Shown: positions 32,393 to 43,700 of the stretch, one piece after another
Numbering within the stretch: the first letter of the stretch is position 1
How the letters are laid out: every line of letters begins with the position of its first letter
Assembly (NCBI GenBank): GCA_038049695.1
Contig: CP142453.1
Span: 116,538,001 to 116,602,000, forward strand
Source of the DNA: Cinnamomum chago
Taxonomy: Eukaryota; Streptophyta; Magnoliopsida; Laurales; Lauraceae
Length of the DNA stretch: 64,000 nucleotides
Direction: 5' to 3'
Position numbers and translations under genes: made by a program
Notes under the pieces: generated by a model
Told to the model about the DNA's origin: nothing
The model's database searches: none
The model's input: only the letters and a program-made list of their open reading frames with translations

Positions 32393-35300
32393 TTAAGCTG
32401 CGGAAGCTGGCCTGCAAATGGGTAAATCCTTCTCGACGTTGGGAGATGCCCGAAGGATGGGGTTTCTCTCAAAGAAATTCACAGGCTTCAGATCGAAGCT
32501 GGAAATCACAGTGGGCATGATTGGGAAATCCTCCTGGCATGGTACATGGTGGAATCCCATAGTATACCACAGCACAATGTCTTTGTTCTCAATGGGTCGA
32601 TCCCTGCAGCACAAAACCACAACCGTTTGATAAGATACCCCACTTAATTAGAATCAGATGTGTGATTCACTCTCTTTGATTTTTATTTTATTTTAATCAC
32701 ATGTTTTACGCGTAATTAATATAACAGTAGGCTGCATTCCAAGTTTTAAGCCATGATTTTGAGCTGTTTGGATTTAATAAGGAGGTCCACTGATAGGTTT
32801 AGGGAGCTAACCTCTAAGAATTCACATGGTCCACAAGGATCTGGACTCTTCGATTGAACACTATAAGCTACATTTTCCATTTACCAACACAATGTATGTC
32901 ATCGTCCTACCTAAAATCAAGGGCGTAAAAAGGTGTGGTCCATGGTTTGTCTAGATCCAACCCAACAAATTGTTTCTCTGATTTAATGTGCACACCTGTT
33001 TTATTGGCGCCTGTAAACAATATTTAAGTATGGACGACTGGACCTGAACAACATTATTACTTAGTTCCAAAAATGGGCCATATTCAAATTGATTGGGTTT
33101 GGAGTTGCGTCCTTGGGGCTTGGAGTAACCCCATAATCCAAGTTTCTTTGGCAGCCTTGGCTTGAATACTAGAAGAGAAGAAAATTTTAAGGCCTACCTG
33201 TCAGACCAGACACCAAGTGTATCTTCTCCTTTGCTCTGAAATGCAAAAAACCCACCAGCCCACTCCTCACTCCGGTTGTATGGAGTCACCCATATCTAAC
33301 ATTAGCACAAAAAAAAGAAAAAAAAAAAAAAAAAAAAAAACAGAGAGTTAGCTCACAGCAGCATAGGATTTGCAGAGCACAGAAAAATGCCTCTCAAAAT
33401 GTTACCTGATTATTTGTGAAGGCGCTTCGCAGTTGTGGTGGATCATTGTGATCAAGTAAGCTAGCCGCGGTGCCACCAGGTACAACCTTGTACCCAGATG
33501 GGTTACCCACAATAGATCTCCTTGAGGGGTTGATGACATGGAACTCTGAGGGATCATAGAGCTTGAGCTTGATCTGGGCATCCTTTTCAGTCTTCACGAC
33601 TTGTCGTTTGGCACTCATGTAGCTTTTTCTGGGGGACTCTCCAGGGGATGTGTCCACCTTGGTGAGATGGACCTTGACAAATGAGTTATCAGAGTCATCG
33701 ATGTCCATATCTAGGTAGAAGTTGATGAAGTGATCGTGGATGACGCCGATGACGTTCTCAGAAACCAAAGTTCCATACATGTCTTCTTCTTTAGGCACTT
33801 GGTTCATGTTCTTGTAAGGGGTTCCTTTCACCAGCAGCATCCCACTCAGCCCAACCTGTTACTTTCATTAGTTTAATCACTAGTGGTACTGCAACCATAG
33901 ATTAGTTATACATTAATACATACATATTTTAATACATGACTAATATTGTTAGTTGTCAATCCGAATCAGGTGAGTTCAAACACAGATAATTCTAGATCCG
34001 AATCTGATTTTTTGAATCCTATATAGCATGGCATAGGATCAACTTTGGATCCAACTCTCTTCCGAATCCGAAAATGAGTCCCAAAATTCTTTTGTTCCTC
34101 AAACTTAAAACATCCTGACAATTAAATATCCATTGATATCCTCACAACATGACTAATCGTGTAACAAGCTGAAGGGATGAAAACAGGTCAGGTTCAGATC
34201 AGGTCCACAAAGTGCTCAGAACCAAAAAAAAATTCTTTTTTTTTTATTTTTTTATATTAAGTTTTCAAAGCTAACCATTCCTATCAAAATTTTGAAGCCT
34301 TCGGGGAGGCGGCAGATATAATTCCCAACATTTACATGATAAAATGGAAGTGGTAACTAGAAAGGGAAAAAAGAGAGAAGGATATGGCTTTTGGTAGAAA
34401 GAGGGAGATGTGGTTTGAAAATAAACCTTGATGCGGATGAGACCGTCCGTTTGGAACTCCCAGTCGATGATGTAGTCGTAGTTGCCAACCGATGCAGCCA
34501 TACGAACCACCAGCGTCACCTTTGGCCTCACTTCTCGAATCTGTCAAGAAAACACTTTCTAAATTTAGGCGACAAGTTGACGGTCGATCATCAAAGGATT
34601 CAATGCAACACAGAAATAATTGTAGGCACTTAATACAAATAAAAGCAGTATTTCAATTTGGCTATGAAGCTTCTTGATGGCCACGGTCACAGTTATATGT
34701 TCTTCCACTTTTTCTTTTTTTCTTTTTTCCTTTTTTTTTATAACCCCAGCCAAAGAGAAATCCATCAGCCCATTCCATGGGGTCTACCTACAAAATCTGA
34801 ACCAAAGTGAAAATTTTCCAACTAAAAAAACCAAATAGTTGTTTTGTGATCAGCCAACTTTTTCACTGTTGCTAAAATTTAAAGGGGGCTGAGAGATGCC
34901 TCATTGGAATGGTATTATCATGTAGTTTGCTTTTATTGGGGGTACAATGCTCATGTACCTAGTTGTGTGTTTCCTCTTTCTTTCCTGTTCTTTATTGTCT
35001 CTCCCTTTTTTTTTTCTTTTTGTAATCTTCTTTTTATTAATTAAATTTTAGTTGATACTCAATAAAATAAAATAAAATAAAATAAAATAAGGGGCTCACT
35101 GATGATTTTTAGGCCATCTTCTTGAGAACATGGTTAGACCTAGCAAAGCTCCCACGAGAGGATATATCAAAGTAAAAATTTAGAGATGCTCTCATGCCAT
35201 AACAAATTAGCCTCAATCCTTTGATTGATTCCAAGAATTAGAGGCTCTTCAGTGAAGTTTACTTCCCAAACCTGAAACGTGCAAAAATAAATGACTCCTT

Positions 35301-38300
35301 GTATGGGCTCTGGCGTAACTTTATACATTAAAATTATTATATATATATAATTTGGGAGAATTTCAAAAAAGTCCTTAAGTTTCAGCTTTATTTTAAAAAA
35401 TGGTAAAAGTTTCAAAACTTTTTAAATTAGTCCCTAACTTTTTCAGGAAGTTTTCAATTAAGGGCATCCATCTATTTAAAGTTTTATTTCTGCAACTTTT
35501 TTCCTATTTTTTTAATACCCAAATTACCCTTTCATTGTAATAAAACTCTCATTCACTTCCTCTATATTCTCATCATTTCCCTTCGCCGGTGTCCTCACAA
35601 TAATCAAGGACGCCCAGTATTTGTACAGCGATTGGCTGCCAAAACCATGTCATGGTTTTAAAATGAAGGGTAATTTGGATATTTTTAAAATATTGAGGGA
35701 AAAGATCACCATAAAATACTTTTAAATAGTCGGATGTCCTTAATTGAAAATTTATTGGAAAGCTTAGGGACTAATTTCAAAAGTTTCAAAACTTATGTTC
35801 CTTTTTGAAATAAGACAAAAACTTAAGGCTATATTTGAGAATTTACCATATAAGTCTTATAAATATTTTATTTAAGTGTTTATAGAGATCTCATACGAGA
35901 GGAGGCTATTTATTTATTTAATAAGTAAGCAGAAGAAGGTGCATCATCGAGAATAATGTGATAGCTAGCCTACTGACACCCAACCGCCCAAGTTTGACCC
36001 ATGGGCCCTCTGCCTTGCACGTGCAGGCAGTCGGCTCCCTTGCATGTGCGGGTGATCTTTTCTCCTGAGGAGAGTTTACTACAATGTTAGTGGGGTCTTG
36101 TGAAGAGTTCAGTAGAAATATCAGAATTCCAACAACCAATCAAACAAAGGATACATACCCACACCGCCAGTCAATCATCTCATCTGTTTTTTAGCATCTA
36201 AAAGATCTGCTTCATAAACCACCAGATTTGCCACCACCTATCTATAAACAAAAACTCTATGCACCCCGGGATCCAGACCCCGGACGGACTCCGGGGTGCT
36301 TGGAATCCGTTGGATCCCAAAGCGAGCGTCTTGGATCCCAGGCACCCCGGGGTCCGTCCGGGGTCTGGATCCCGGGGTGCATAGCACCGCTCATCTATAA
36401 AAGGGAACCGCACCCATCCAACCACCCCAACTGTCCCAATCATCTACATCGGATCTACTGTATCCACCTAAAACCTATGTAAAACCAATTATATACAATA
36501 TATATGTATATACCCTAGTGACGATGGATAACCGATCCCAAGCTATAACTCAGGCGGTAGGACATGGGCGTAGGAGAGGGAGTTCGCGTGTTCACAATCC
36601 CATCCATTGATCTTTGTGGATCTACATATTCTCACCCAACATGTAGTAGCCGACTCCTTAACATGCGGAAGAAAGTGACCCATGAGGTTTTTCTTTTTAC
36701 CCCAGTCAGCTGGGCATGCATGCATGAGAAAACCCATATACTCATTAGGACAGCCTATTCATATGGAAAAGGAGTCCGCACACATAAAAAGAAAGCCTGC
36801 TACTACTGAAAATGGAGATCCCACGCATTGGGAAGAATCAATTAAGGAGCCCATCTCCAGACCCATGAGCTTGAATGGGTTTTTTTTTTTTTTTTTTCCC
36901 CCATTTTTATCCCCAGGCACCCCAAAGTAGTTGGACAGGATTGTTTGAATGGATAGATGGGACGACGTAACACAGTAAGTCGAAGTTTTTTGGTTGGATG
37001 TCTCCATCAAGTGGTGCCTGTCAAAACGTTGCCTCCCCATGTGTAGTCGCGTAATCCAATCGAGATCACGTGATGCTTTGACGCCTTGAAATCACAGTGA
37101 CCCCCCACATATTTATTTTGAACAATTTAAATTTTTAGCAAATACAATCTTTTGAAGTTTTTAAGATACTCATTTTTTGTATTCTCTTGTTTTTTTTTTA
37201 AGAAAGTATTTGTTACGGTTTAAAAAAATATATGAAGTTTTAAGATGAATCCAACAGGAAGATTCTAGTGGACCGCGGATCATCCATCCATTAGTGGGCC
37301 ATGAACCCATGTAATATTACCTTTTTACCCCAGATGGGGCTCTCAGCATGCCTCCAACCGATCTCTCCAGCGTAGCGCTCGAAAACACAAACCATGTTGG
37401 GCCTCACATAGGGCCTCCCATCCGCAGCAGCAAACACTCCATCCATATAATAAGAGTAACGCGGGCAATCATTAAGCGGATCCAACGGCAGAGCCGTCAA
37501 TCCCATCCCGTACTCGCCCGCATCCAAATACGTCTTGAAATACCACCCCTCTGTCGGATCCATATACGGTACAAACAGCTCCGAAGCCATCCCTTTATAC
37601 ATCACACTCCTCATCCTACCCGTTTCCGCATCTCGAACCATAGCCCGAGAAACCACCACCCCAGCTCTCGGGTCGGGCTTAAGATGGAACTCCCAGTTGG
37701 CCCACTTGATCAGATGCCCGTTCTCCACCCGAAAACTGGGCCCCTTGGGCTGCTCCATGGAAATCGGGTTGATGGGCAGCATCTGGAGCGGGTCGTTTTG
37801 GGCCACTTGTCGATAGTCAGTATTCTGGGCCTTGGGGATCGGTATATCCGAACCCGTATTCGATAAGTGCACAACTTTTTTCTGATCGACGTCTACAGTG
37901 ACCGTAAGACCCTCGATGGGCCTCATGTAGTAATTGGCCGTGCCTTTGTTAGAGAAGCACTGCACTTTCACTAGGCGTCGGCCATCTTCTTTTGCGCCAT
38001 ACCATCCGGGTGCTAGAGGCACGCAGATCAAATCGGATAGCTCGACTCCTCGAGCAAGGATCGTCCGATTGAATTCTGCATCAGCAAAAGGTGTAGATAG
38101 TGCCACGGCCACGTCGTCACTGGTCAGGATTGGGTACCCAGAGCCCTCGTTGATCTCATGTAGAGTGACTTGGGCAGTGTTCAAATCGACCGAGAGGATG
38201 TGAGAGTGCCCTTGAGAGAATGCTATGACAGATGCGGCTCTGGGTGGGAGTGGGTCGCCTTTCTTCCAATTCAGGACTTGGGGTTTGTGGGGTTCTTCTA

Positions 38301-38631
38301 GGACTAGGGAATGGATGGCTGGGAAGGAGGAGATGAAGGGTGGGTGGGATTGGAGGATGGAGAGGGCCTTGTTGATTTCTTGGATGGTGAGTGGGTCTAG
38401 AGGGTGGTGAGGGTGGTCGGATTGGTGGTCTCGATAAGTGGGTCTTTGGGCGTCTAGGAAGAGATTGGAAGTGGCTTGGAAACGGTTCTTGAAGGTGCAC
38501 CAAGGAGAGTATATGGAGCAATCAATGAAATCGGTTTCTTCGACGTGGAGGAACCAAGAGCGTATGGAAACTAAGATGACAAGGCCAATCAAGAGAAGAT
38601 AGCAGAGGCGTTGGAACGAAGCAAACTCCAT
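32393..38631 (-). CDS. CuAO: Copper amine oxidase (primary amine oxidase), five exons, 727 aa
   Basis: Exons (- strand): 38631-37321, 34540-34427, 33855-33406, 33295-33198 and 32603-32393. All introns are GT-AG (2,780, 571, 110 and 594 bp) and the frame is open throughout. The enzyme oxidises primary amines such as putrescine to aldehydes, with release of NH3 and H2O2. Visible signatures: hydrophobic signal or anchor at about 8-27; catalytic-base Asp370 in YLDAGEYG; the TPQ precursor Tyr458 in SVGNYDY; copper ligands His515/His517 in IHDHF and a third His in [12 protein letters not shown] (676/677). Length is normal for plant CuAOs. The C-terminus is not an SKL-like peroxisomal signal, so an apoplastic or secretory location is more likely. 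Intron 1 carries a foldback MITE and a GC hairpin element. The gene converges with CYP706 copy 3. The substrate is not determinable from sequence. Confidence 0.95.
35355..35848. mobile_element. Foldback MITE with long inverted repeats in CuAO intron 1
   Basis: The left arm (about 35357-35480: gaatttcaaaaaagtcctta ... cttaattgaaaa-type) is the imperfect reverse complement of the right arm (about 35735-35845), each about 110 bp, around a central part of about 250 bp. Phrases such as 'tagtccctaacttt' and 'aaagcttagggacta' pair. No coding capacity. It is probably a Mutator-like MITE, but the ends and target duplication are not resolved. Confidence 0.6.
36249..36392. mobile_element. GC-rich hairpin element A, 9-bp flanking repeats
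   Basis: Arms 36257-36299 and 36342-36384 are reverse complements at 42 of 43 positions, around a 42-nt loop region that contains CTTGGAATCCGTTGGATCC and GCGAGCG. Direct repeats ATCTATAAA flank it (36240-36248 and 36393-36401), consistent with a 9-bp target duplication of Mutator type. The local GC content contrasts strongly with the A/T-rich CuAO intron. A related element lies at 48404-48530. Confidence 0.75.
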
Positions 38632-38633
38632 TA

Positions 38634-38675
38634 TTTCTCTTTCTCTTTCTCTTTCTCTCTCTCTCTCTCTCTATG
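38634..38675. repeat. CT/GA microsatellite in the CuAO 5' leader
   Basis: (CTTTCT)n followed by (CT)n on the + strand, that is a GA-rich leader just upstream of the CuAO ATG on the - strand. A TTTAAA at about 38702-38707 could serve as a TATA-like box about 70 bp upstream; this is weak. Confidence 0.75.
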
Positions 38676-40004
38676 TTTGGGAAAGAAGGGAAGTTGCAGT
38701 CTTTAAAAGGTCACGAAATGAGAGTGAGGAGTGTGTGGTTCGCATGGATGGTCTGGGAATCTAGAAAGATTCTTTTTATTTTATTTTTATGGATCCGATC
38801 CCCTGTTTTGTATCGGACGAATCAGGGGCTGCCACGGAGGAGGGAGTGGGCCCCACTGATTTGTTCAAAAAAAGGAGTTTTCTATTTGGACGTAACAGGG
38901 GATCCATTTGTTTGCAATTAATAGGGATTAAAAGATACTTTGGGATCTATAATTATAATTTGGGATCCTTTTCCGAATCATAGATACCTGTGCAGCTTCG
39001 ACAACAGAACCTCACTGCCGCTCTTCAAAAAGCAAGATAGGAAAAGGCGGTAGTGTCTGTGAGGCCCACTTGTACTGGATCTTTGACAATCTGGCTTAAA
39101 GGGCGAAAGTAAGAAAAAAATAAAAATTATTTGGTACAACTTCAGTAAATCCAAGGTATTTTTTAGATGAAATCTAGATAAATTATATATATATTTATAT
39201 ATATATTTATAATAAAGCAATAGGGTGTAATCATAATTGATGCCACATAAAATCTAAAAAAAATATTGATTTTTATTTTCTAACAAAATTTAAGGGCATT
39301 GCCAAGACAAAATAGCCGTTTTTGTGGGACAAACTAGGAATGTAAGTATGTCACTCAAATCATAATAAATTTCTCTTTATTACATCCTTTTTAACTCTCC
39401 TAAAATCTCTTCTACTGATAAAATCTACCGAAACTGAAAAACAATCTAGGCATTTCAAATCAAAAAATTTATGCGGCAAATCACGCTATAAGTCATTCAA
39501 ATCATAATAAATCTATCTTTATTCCCTTTCTTTTAATTCTCTTAAAACCTCTCCTACTAATAAAGACATGCTGTAAGTAAAAATCTACCAAGGCATTTCA
39601 AATCATGAATTTTACTAGACAAATCACGCTGCCCAATTACTCATTCCATTCCGATTTCTTCTCATTCTTCTCCAAATTATCTAGACTCTTTAAATTCAAA
39701 TCACCTAATAATCAAGAATACTTATCCTGACCGGTTAGAGACTCACTGTACGTTTTCTGCTATCCCATTTCCTTTCAAACGATTGCAAATTCACGATATA
39801 ATGTGTTTTTTTTTTTTTTGGGAACTCTAGCAATAAGTTTCCAAATTCTAAGGCAGTTCACTCCGGCCTCACTTGAGAGAGAAGACCCGGCTTCACATGT
39901 GTCTGTCATCAACAATAATTCTAATTGCACATTATCATCCACAGTAACTGGTTCCGACCATTACTCTATATTCTCTGCCCCATTTGTGTGTTAACCAAGT
40001 CCCC
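38676..40004. other. CuAO upstream region and intergenic DNA
   Basis: No gene. It includes the putative CuAO promoter (to about 39,000) and A/T-rich sequence. A decayed direct repeat, 'aaatcataataaatYtctctttatt', recurs near 39358 and 39497. Confidence 0.5.
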
Positions 40005-40017
40005 AGGACTTGGTTAG

Positions 40018-40776
40018 AGATTGGTGGGACTCCTTTGGAGATCTTTGTGGCAAGATAAGTCCAGCAATTAATCCTCAAGCAAAATTCTATGTTTTGGCTT
40101 TTTGGTGGGCCATGTGGAGAAGTATGAATGATTTTATATTTAGGGGCATAAAAATTGAGCCCATTACCACAATCATATGTGCTACAAGAATGATTCTTGA
40201 CTCAATGACCAAGAATGAAAAGGCTTTCAAAGGACCTCCATACAATCCCCGTGATATTAGTACGAGGAGCCCTAGAGGCACGGTTCAAGTGTTTTCATAT
40301 GCATCAAATTTGGCTTTGTTATTTTGTTTGATGGTTCTTGTGTTCATGCAGGATTGACCAAAGGTTTATTCTTCAAAAGAAGCTAAGGTAAGGGCTATCT
40401 TTTGCGCATTGAAAGAGGCTAGGTTGTGGAGATTTCACAAGATTCATCTTTTGTAAGAAGCCCACTGAAGTGATTAGATCCATCAACGGATTGATGGATT
40501 CGACTATCCATCCTATTTTACTGGATATCAATGATTTGATCTCCAAGTTTGAAGACATTTCATTTTCCCATATTACTAGAAGGCTTAATCATTTTACTCA
40601 TCAATTTAGCAAGAACTCATATAGGCCGAGGGATGTTTTGTGGGAATGAGAGGGGAGCATAGTGTTTGTAGCTTTCCATGATTTTTGTTTGTTTCTTATT
40701 GTTGCTTGGTTTTTCTTTTTTCTTTTTCTTTTTTTTTTTCCTAATGAAAGGGTATTTTACCAAAAAAAAAAAAAAA
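40018..40776 (+). mobile_element. 5'-truncated LINE (3' end with RNase H domain, poly(A))
   Basis: The coding relic reads FYVLAFWWAMWRSMNDFIF (about 40090-40147), the conserved W-rich motif upstream of the RNase H domain in plant LINEs. Then come DGSCVHAGL, KEAKVRAIFCALKEARLWRF and ...RRLNHFTHQFSKNSYRPRDV (RNase H), split over frames. A poly(A) at 40763-40776 ends the element. Direct repeats aggacttggttaga (40005-40018) and aggacttagttaaga (40780-40794) are the target duplication. Frameshifts make it inactive. Confidence 0.85.
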
Positions 40777-40795
40777 CATAGGACTTAGTTAAGAT

Positions 40796-43700
40796 AAATA
40801 TACACACGTAATAAACTTATACGCACAGCAGGTCGTGCCACACACAGGTGGCCAAATACCAATTATTTCAACGATGATGCATTTTGGTGGGTGACATCTT
40901 TGACTGTGAGACGACAGGTGAGGAACAGTTTGCTATTTTTAATCACGTTTGAGTGATCAATTGTTGACAACTATCACCATGGAACAAGATCCCAAATATT
41001 TCAAATTGGGATCGGGATCGAGATCCTCTGTTTGGTTGGACCAATCAGGGTGCTACATGCGGAAGATGATTTTTTTTTTTTTTTTTCATTCATGGAGGAG
41101 AGTATTGCATGTGAACCACTGATTTTAGACTTGGCTTAAGCGCGTATATGTTAAAGTTGTTTCGCTATTAAGGGAATGTTTGGGCGTTTTATTAATGGAG
41201 TTGAGTAAAGTAAAGATTATTTTAAAAAAAGAATAAAATATAAATTAATTATGATGATATTTTATTTTTAATTATTTCGTTTTGAATTTTTTTAACGTTT
41301 TGTATAGAAAAATATAGTTTTTTATTTTTGTCTTTTAGTGCAGAAAGGAGGTTATTTTTTAAAATATTTTTTTTAAAATATGACGAGAAATTTAAATTAA
41401 AGTGCGTTTGATGTAATTTTCTTTTATAAAAATTACGGCTTTACTTTACTTGACTAAATTAGTAGAGTTTTCCTTAGGTAAAAGACTGCGGTGCTGTTTG
41501 GCATGTCTATTTCAAAAGTCTACTTTTTTTAAAACATTTTTTACATAGACATTTTTGCAATTTAACTTGTTTGGTTACCTTTTTTAGGTTATCTGTTACA
41601 ATCAGATTATAGACCTAAAATGTCTATTTCGAAAGGCAGGGAAATGGGCGTCATTTCATACAAACATCATAGATAGACTTTCGTATATTATTTTGGGACA
41701 AGTTTGCACCCCTGATATTTTAAATATGACAAGTTTGCCCCCGAGTATATGAGACCCTTTCCCCTGTTTCGATAGTTGTTCTCTCTCTCTCAAAACCCTA
41801 GCAGAGCAATAGCTTATTTCATGCTTCTCTCCAAACAATAGCAGAGAGCCGGCCCCTTTCATCTCTTTCCGAAGTATGCATCTGTCATTTCTCTCCATAG
41901 CACTTGCCCTTTTCAACTCTTAATCTATCTTTCTACCTGATGGCACAAGTCATGGCCCAAGTAGAGAATAAAGGAAAACATAATGAAACGCATAGCATTT
42001 ATTGTTGCCCACTTCCATTTCTGACCATAGCAGAGCATTTACCCCTTTTTACAATGGGACCACTTGCAACTATACTCATGCTAGAGGCATTGATGCCCAC
42101 CCAACAAAGGTATTGTAGCAGGGTTTGCTGTTACAAGCAAGTGGGGCTTGTGGATTTGGGATTTAGGGCGCAAGTTGAATTTATATTAACAACACTTGCT
42201 CCATTTGAGGGTGAGCTATACTAGAAATTATAAAACAATATATAACCCCAGTTTCAATTAAGCATCAAGACTCATTTTATGCTCCTCGAGTAATTAGAAT
42301 GTAAAGTTTCAAATGACTTAAGTAATTAATCTAGACTACTCGTCAGGTAACTCCTAGGTCAGCCATGTACGCTGGATTTTTCTGCCCAAATCAATTTCAA
42401 CTTTTATATACCCTTCATGTATTCTGTGTTTTAGCAACAATGTTTGGTTGTTGTTTCCAACACCAATTCTTTAAATAGAATGGATGAAACAAACCTTAAG
42501 CTGGTAGGATTCTTTTGTTTGTTGCCGCCCATCTTGAATGAGCCAACTGATGAATGGTCTCCATGATCACGCGACATTGAAAGGGAGCAAGCAAAAGGGA
42601 ATAATTTGGTTTATTTTGTATAGTTCTATAATAAATTATCTTTTTTCATAAAAGACAAAAATGCCATTATAATAAGCTTTTATTTTTATGTTTATCAAAC
42701 AAAAATTTTCAAATAGATCTATTTGCTTCAAATATACTATGTGTTTTACCAAACAATTTATTTGTAAAAGGTTCTATTTGTAACAGATCTATCTCGAACA
42801 CATCTGCTTCAAACAAGTCTATTTCAAAAAGATTCGACTCGCTAAATGCAGACCCATTAACAGTGTACTTTATTGAACTGGAGTTCATCGTCATATTACG
42901 CTTGATCTCACTAGATCATGTATTAAGGGGTAATTTTGTCAACTAAAAAAGAAAACTCAATTCAAATACTTGAGTGTCAGTATTTAATATCTTGTCATTA
43001 GTTGATGGAAGATGAGTTTAGGAGACCTTTTTTTTTTTTTTTGTAAAAATCTCTAAACTTATAATCTCATGTATGTCAAGTTTCCATAATTAAACAAGTA
43101 ATGGTAAGATATAAACTTACACATAGAATTAAGAAATAATGAAAATTTATTTTGTCCAACTCTCAGTATACATCATTCTCTCACCTACCTTCCACTATTC
43201 TCTAGAAGCATCACTCAACATCCCTCTTGTGAACAGGCAATGAGCGACAGTTCTGACCCAGTTATTTAGTGTTTAAACCCTAGGTATGCCCGCACTTCCA
43301 ATGTGTGCATGTTTTCTTCCCAGATGTGTGGGCTTCCTTCTTGCATGTGGCTGATATTTTTCCACTTGATCAAGTGATTTGCCTTCTTACACACTTTCCC
43401 TAGGGTATCACCCCCTTTGGCTGGAGCAAAAAGGTAAAAAAGAAAGCCCTCTCACCGCTCACTATGCAGTTCTCGCGCCGGCTGTCCAAGGTTTGAACTC
43501 TGGGTACGTCACCTCTTCCCACGTGTGTAGACTTTCCTTCCCCTTTGTGTGAGCTTTCTTTCCACATGTGCTGACGAGTTCTTTTTCCACTTGAGCAGAC
43601 TATCTTCTCGTGTGTGTGGGGGCTCTCACTAGAATTCCAACCTCTCAGCCCCGTTCGCTGCATTACAAAAAGAAACATAGTGCATGGAAATGCATCGCGC

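Noticed and set aside
36241..36390. Hairpin A as a transcription terminator or microRNA precursor
   Set aside because: Plant genes do not use such terminators. The extreme GC arms, flanking 9-bp repeats and a related element elsewhere favour a mobile element; a miRNA role is not supported by sequence alone.
37348..37866. 172-codon plus-strand ORF opposite CuAO exon 1
   Set aside because: A shadow of the real minus-strand exon, with no recognisable domain.
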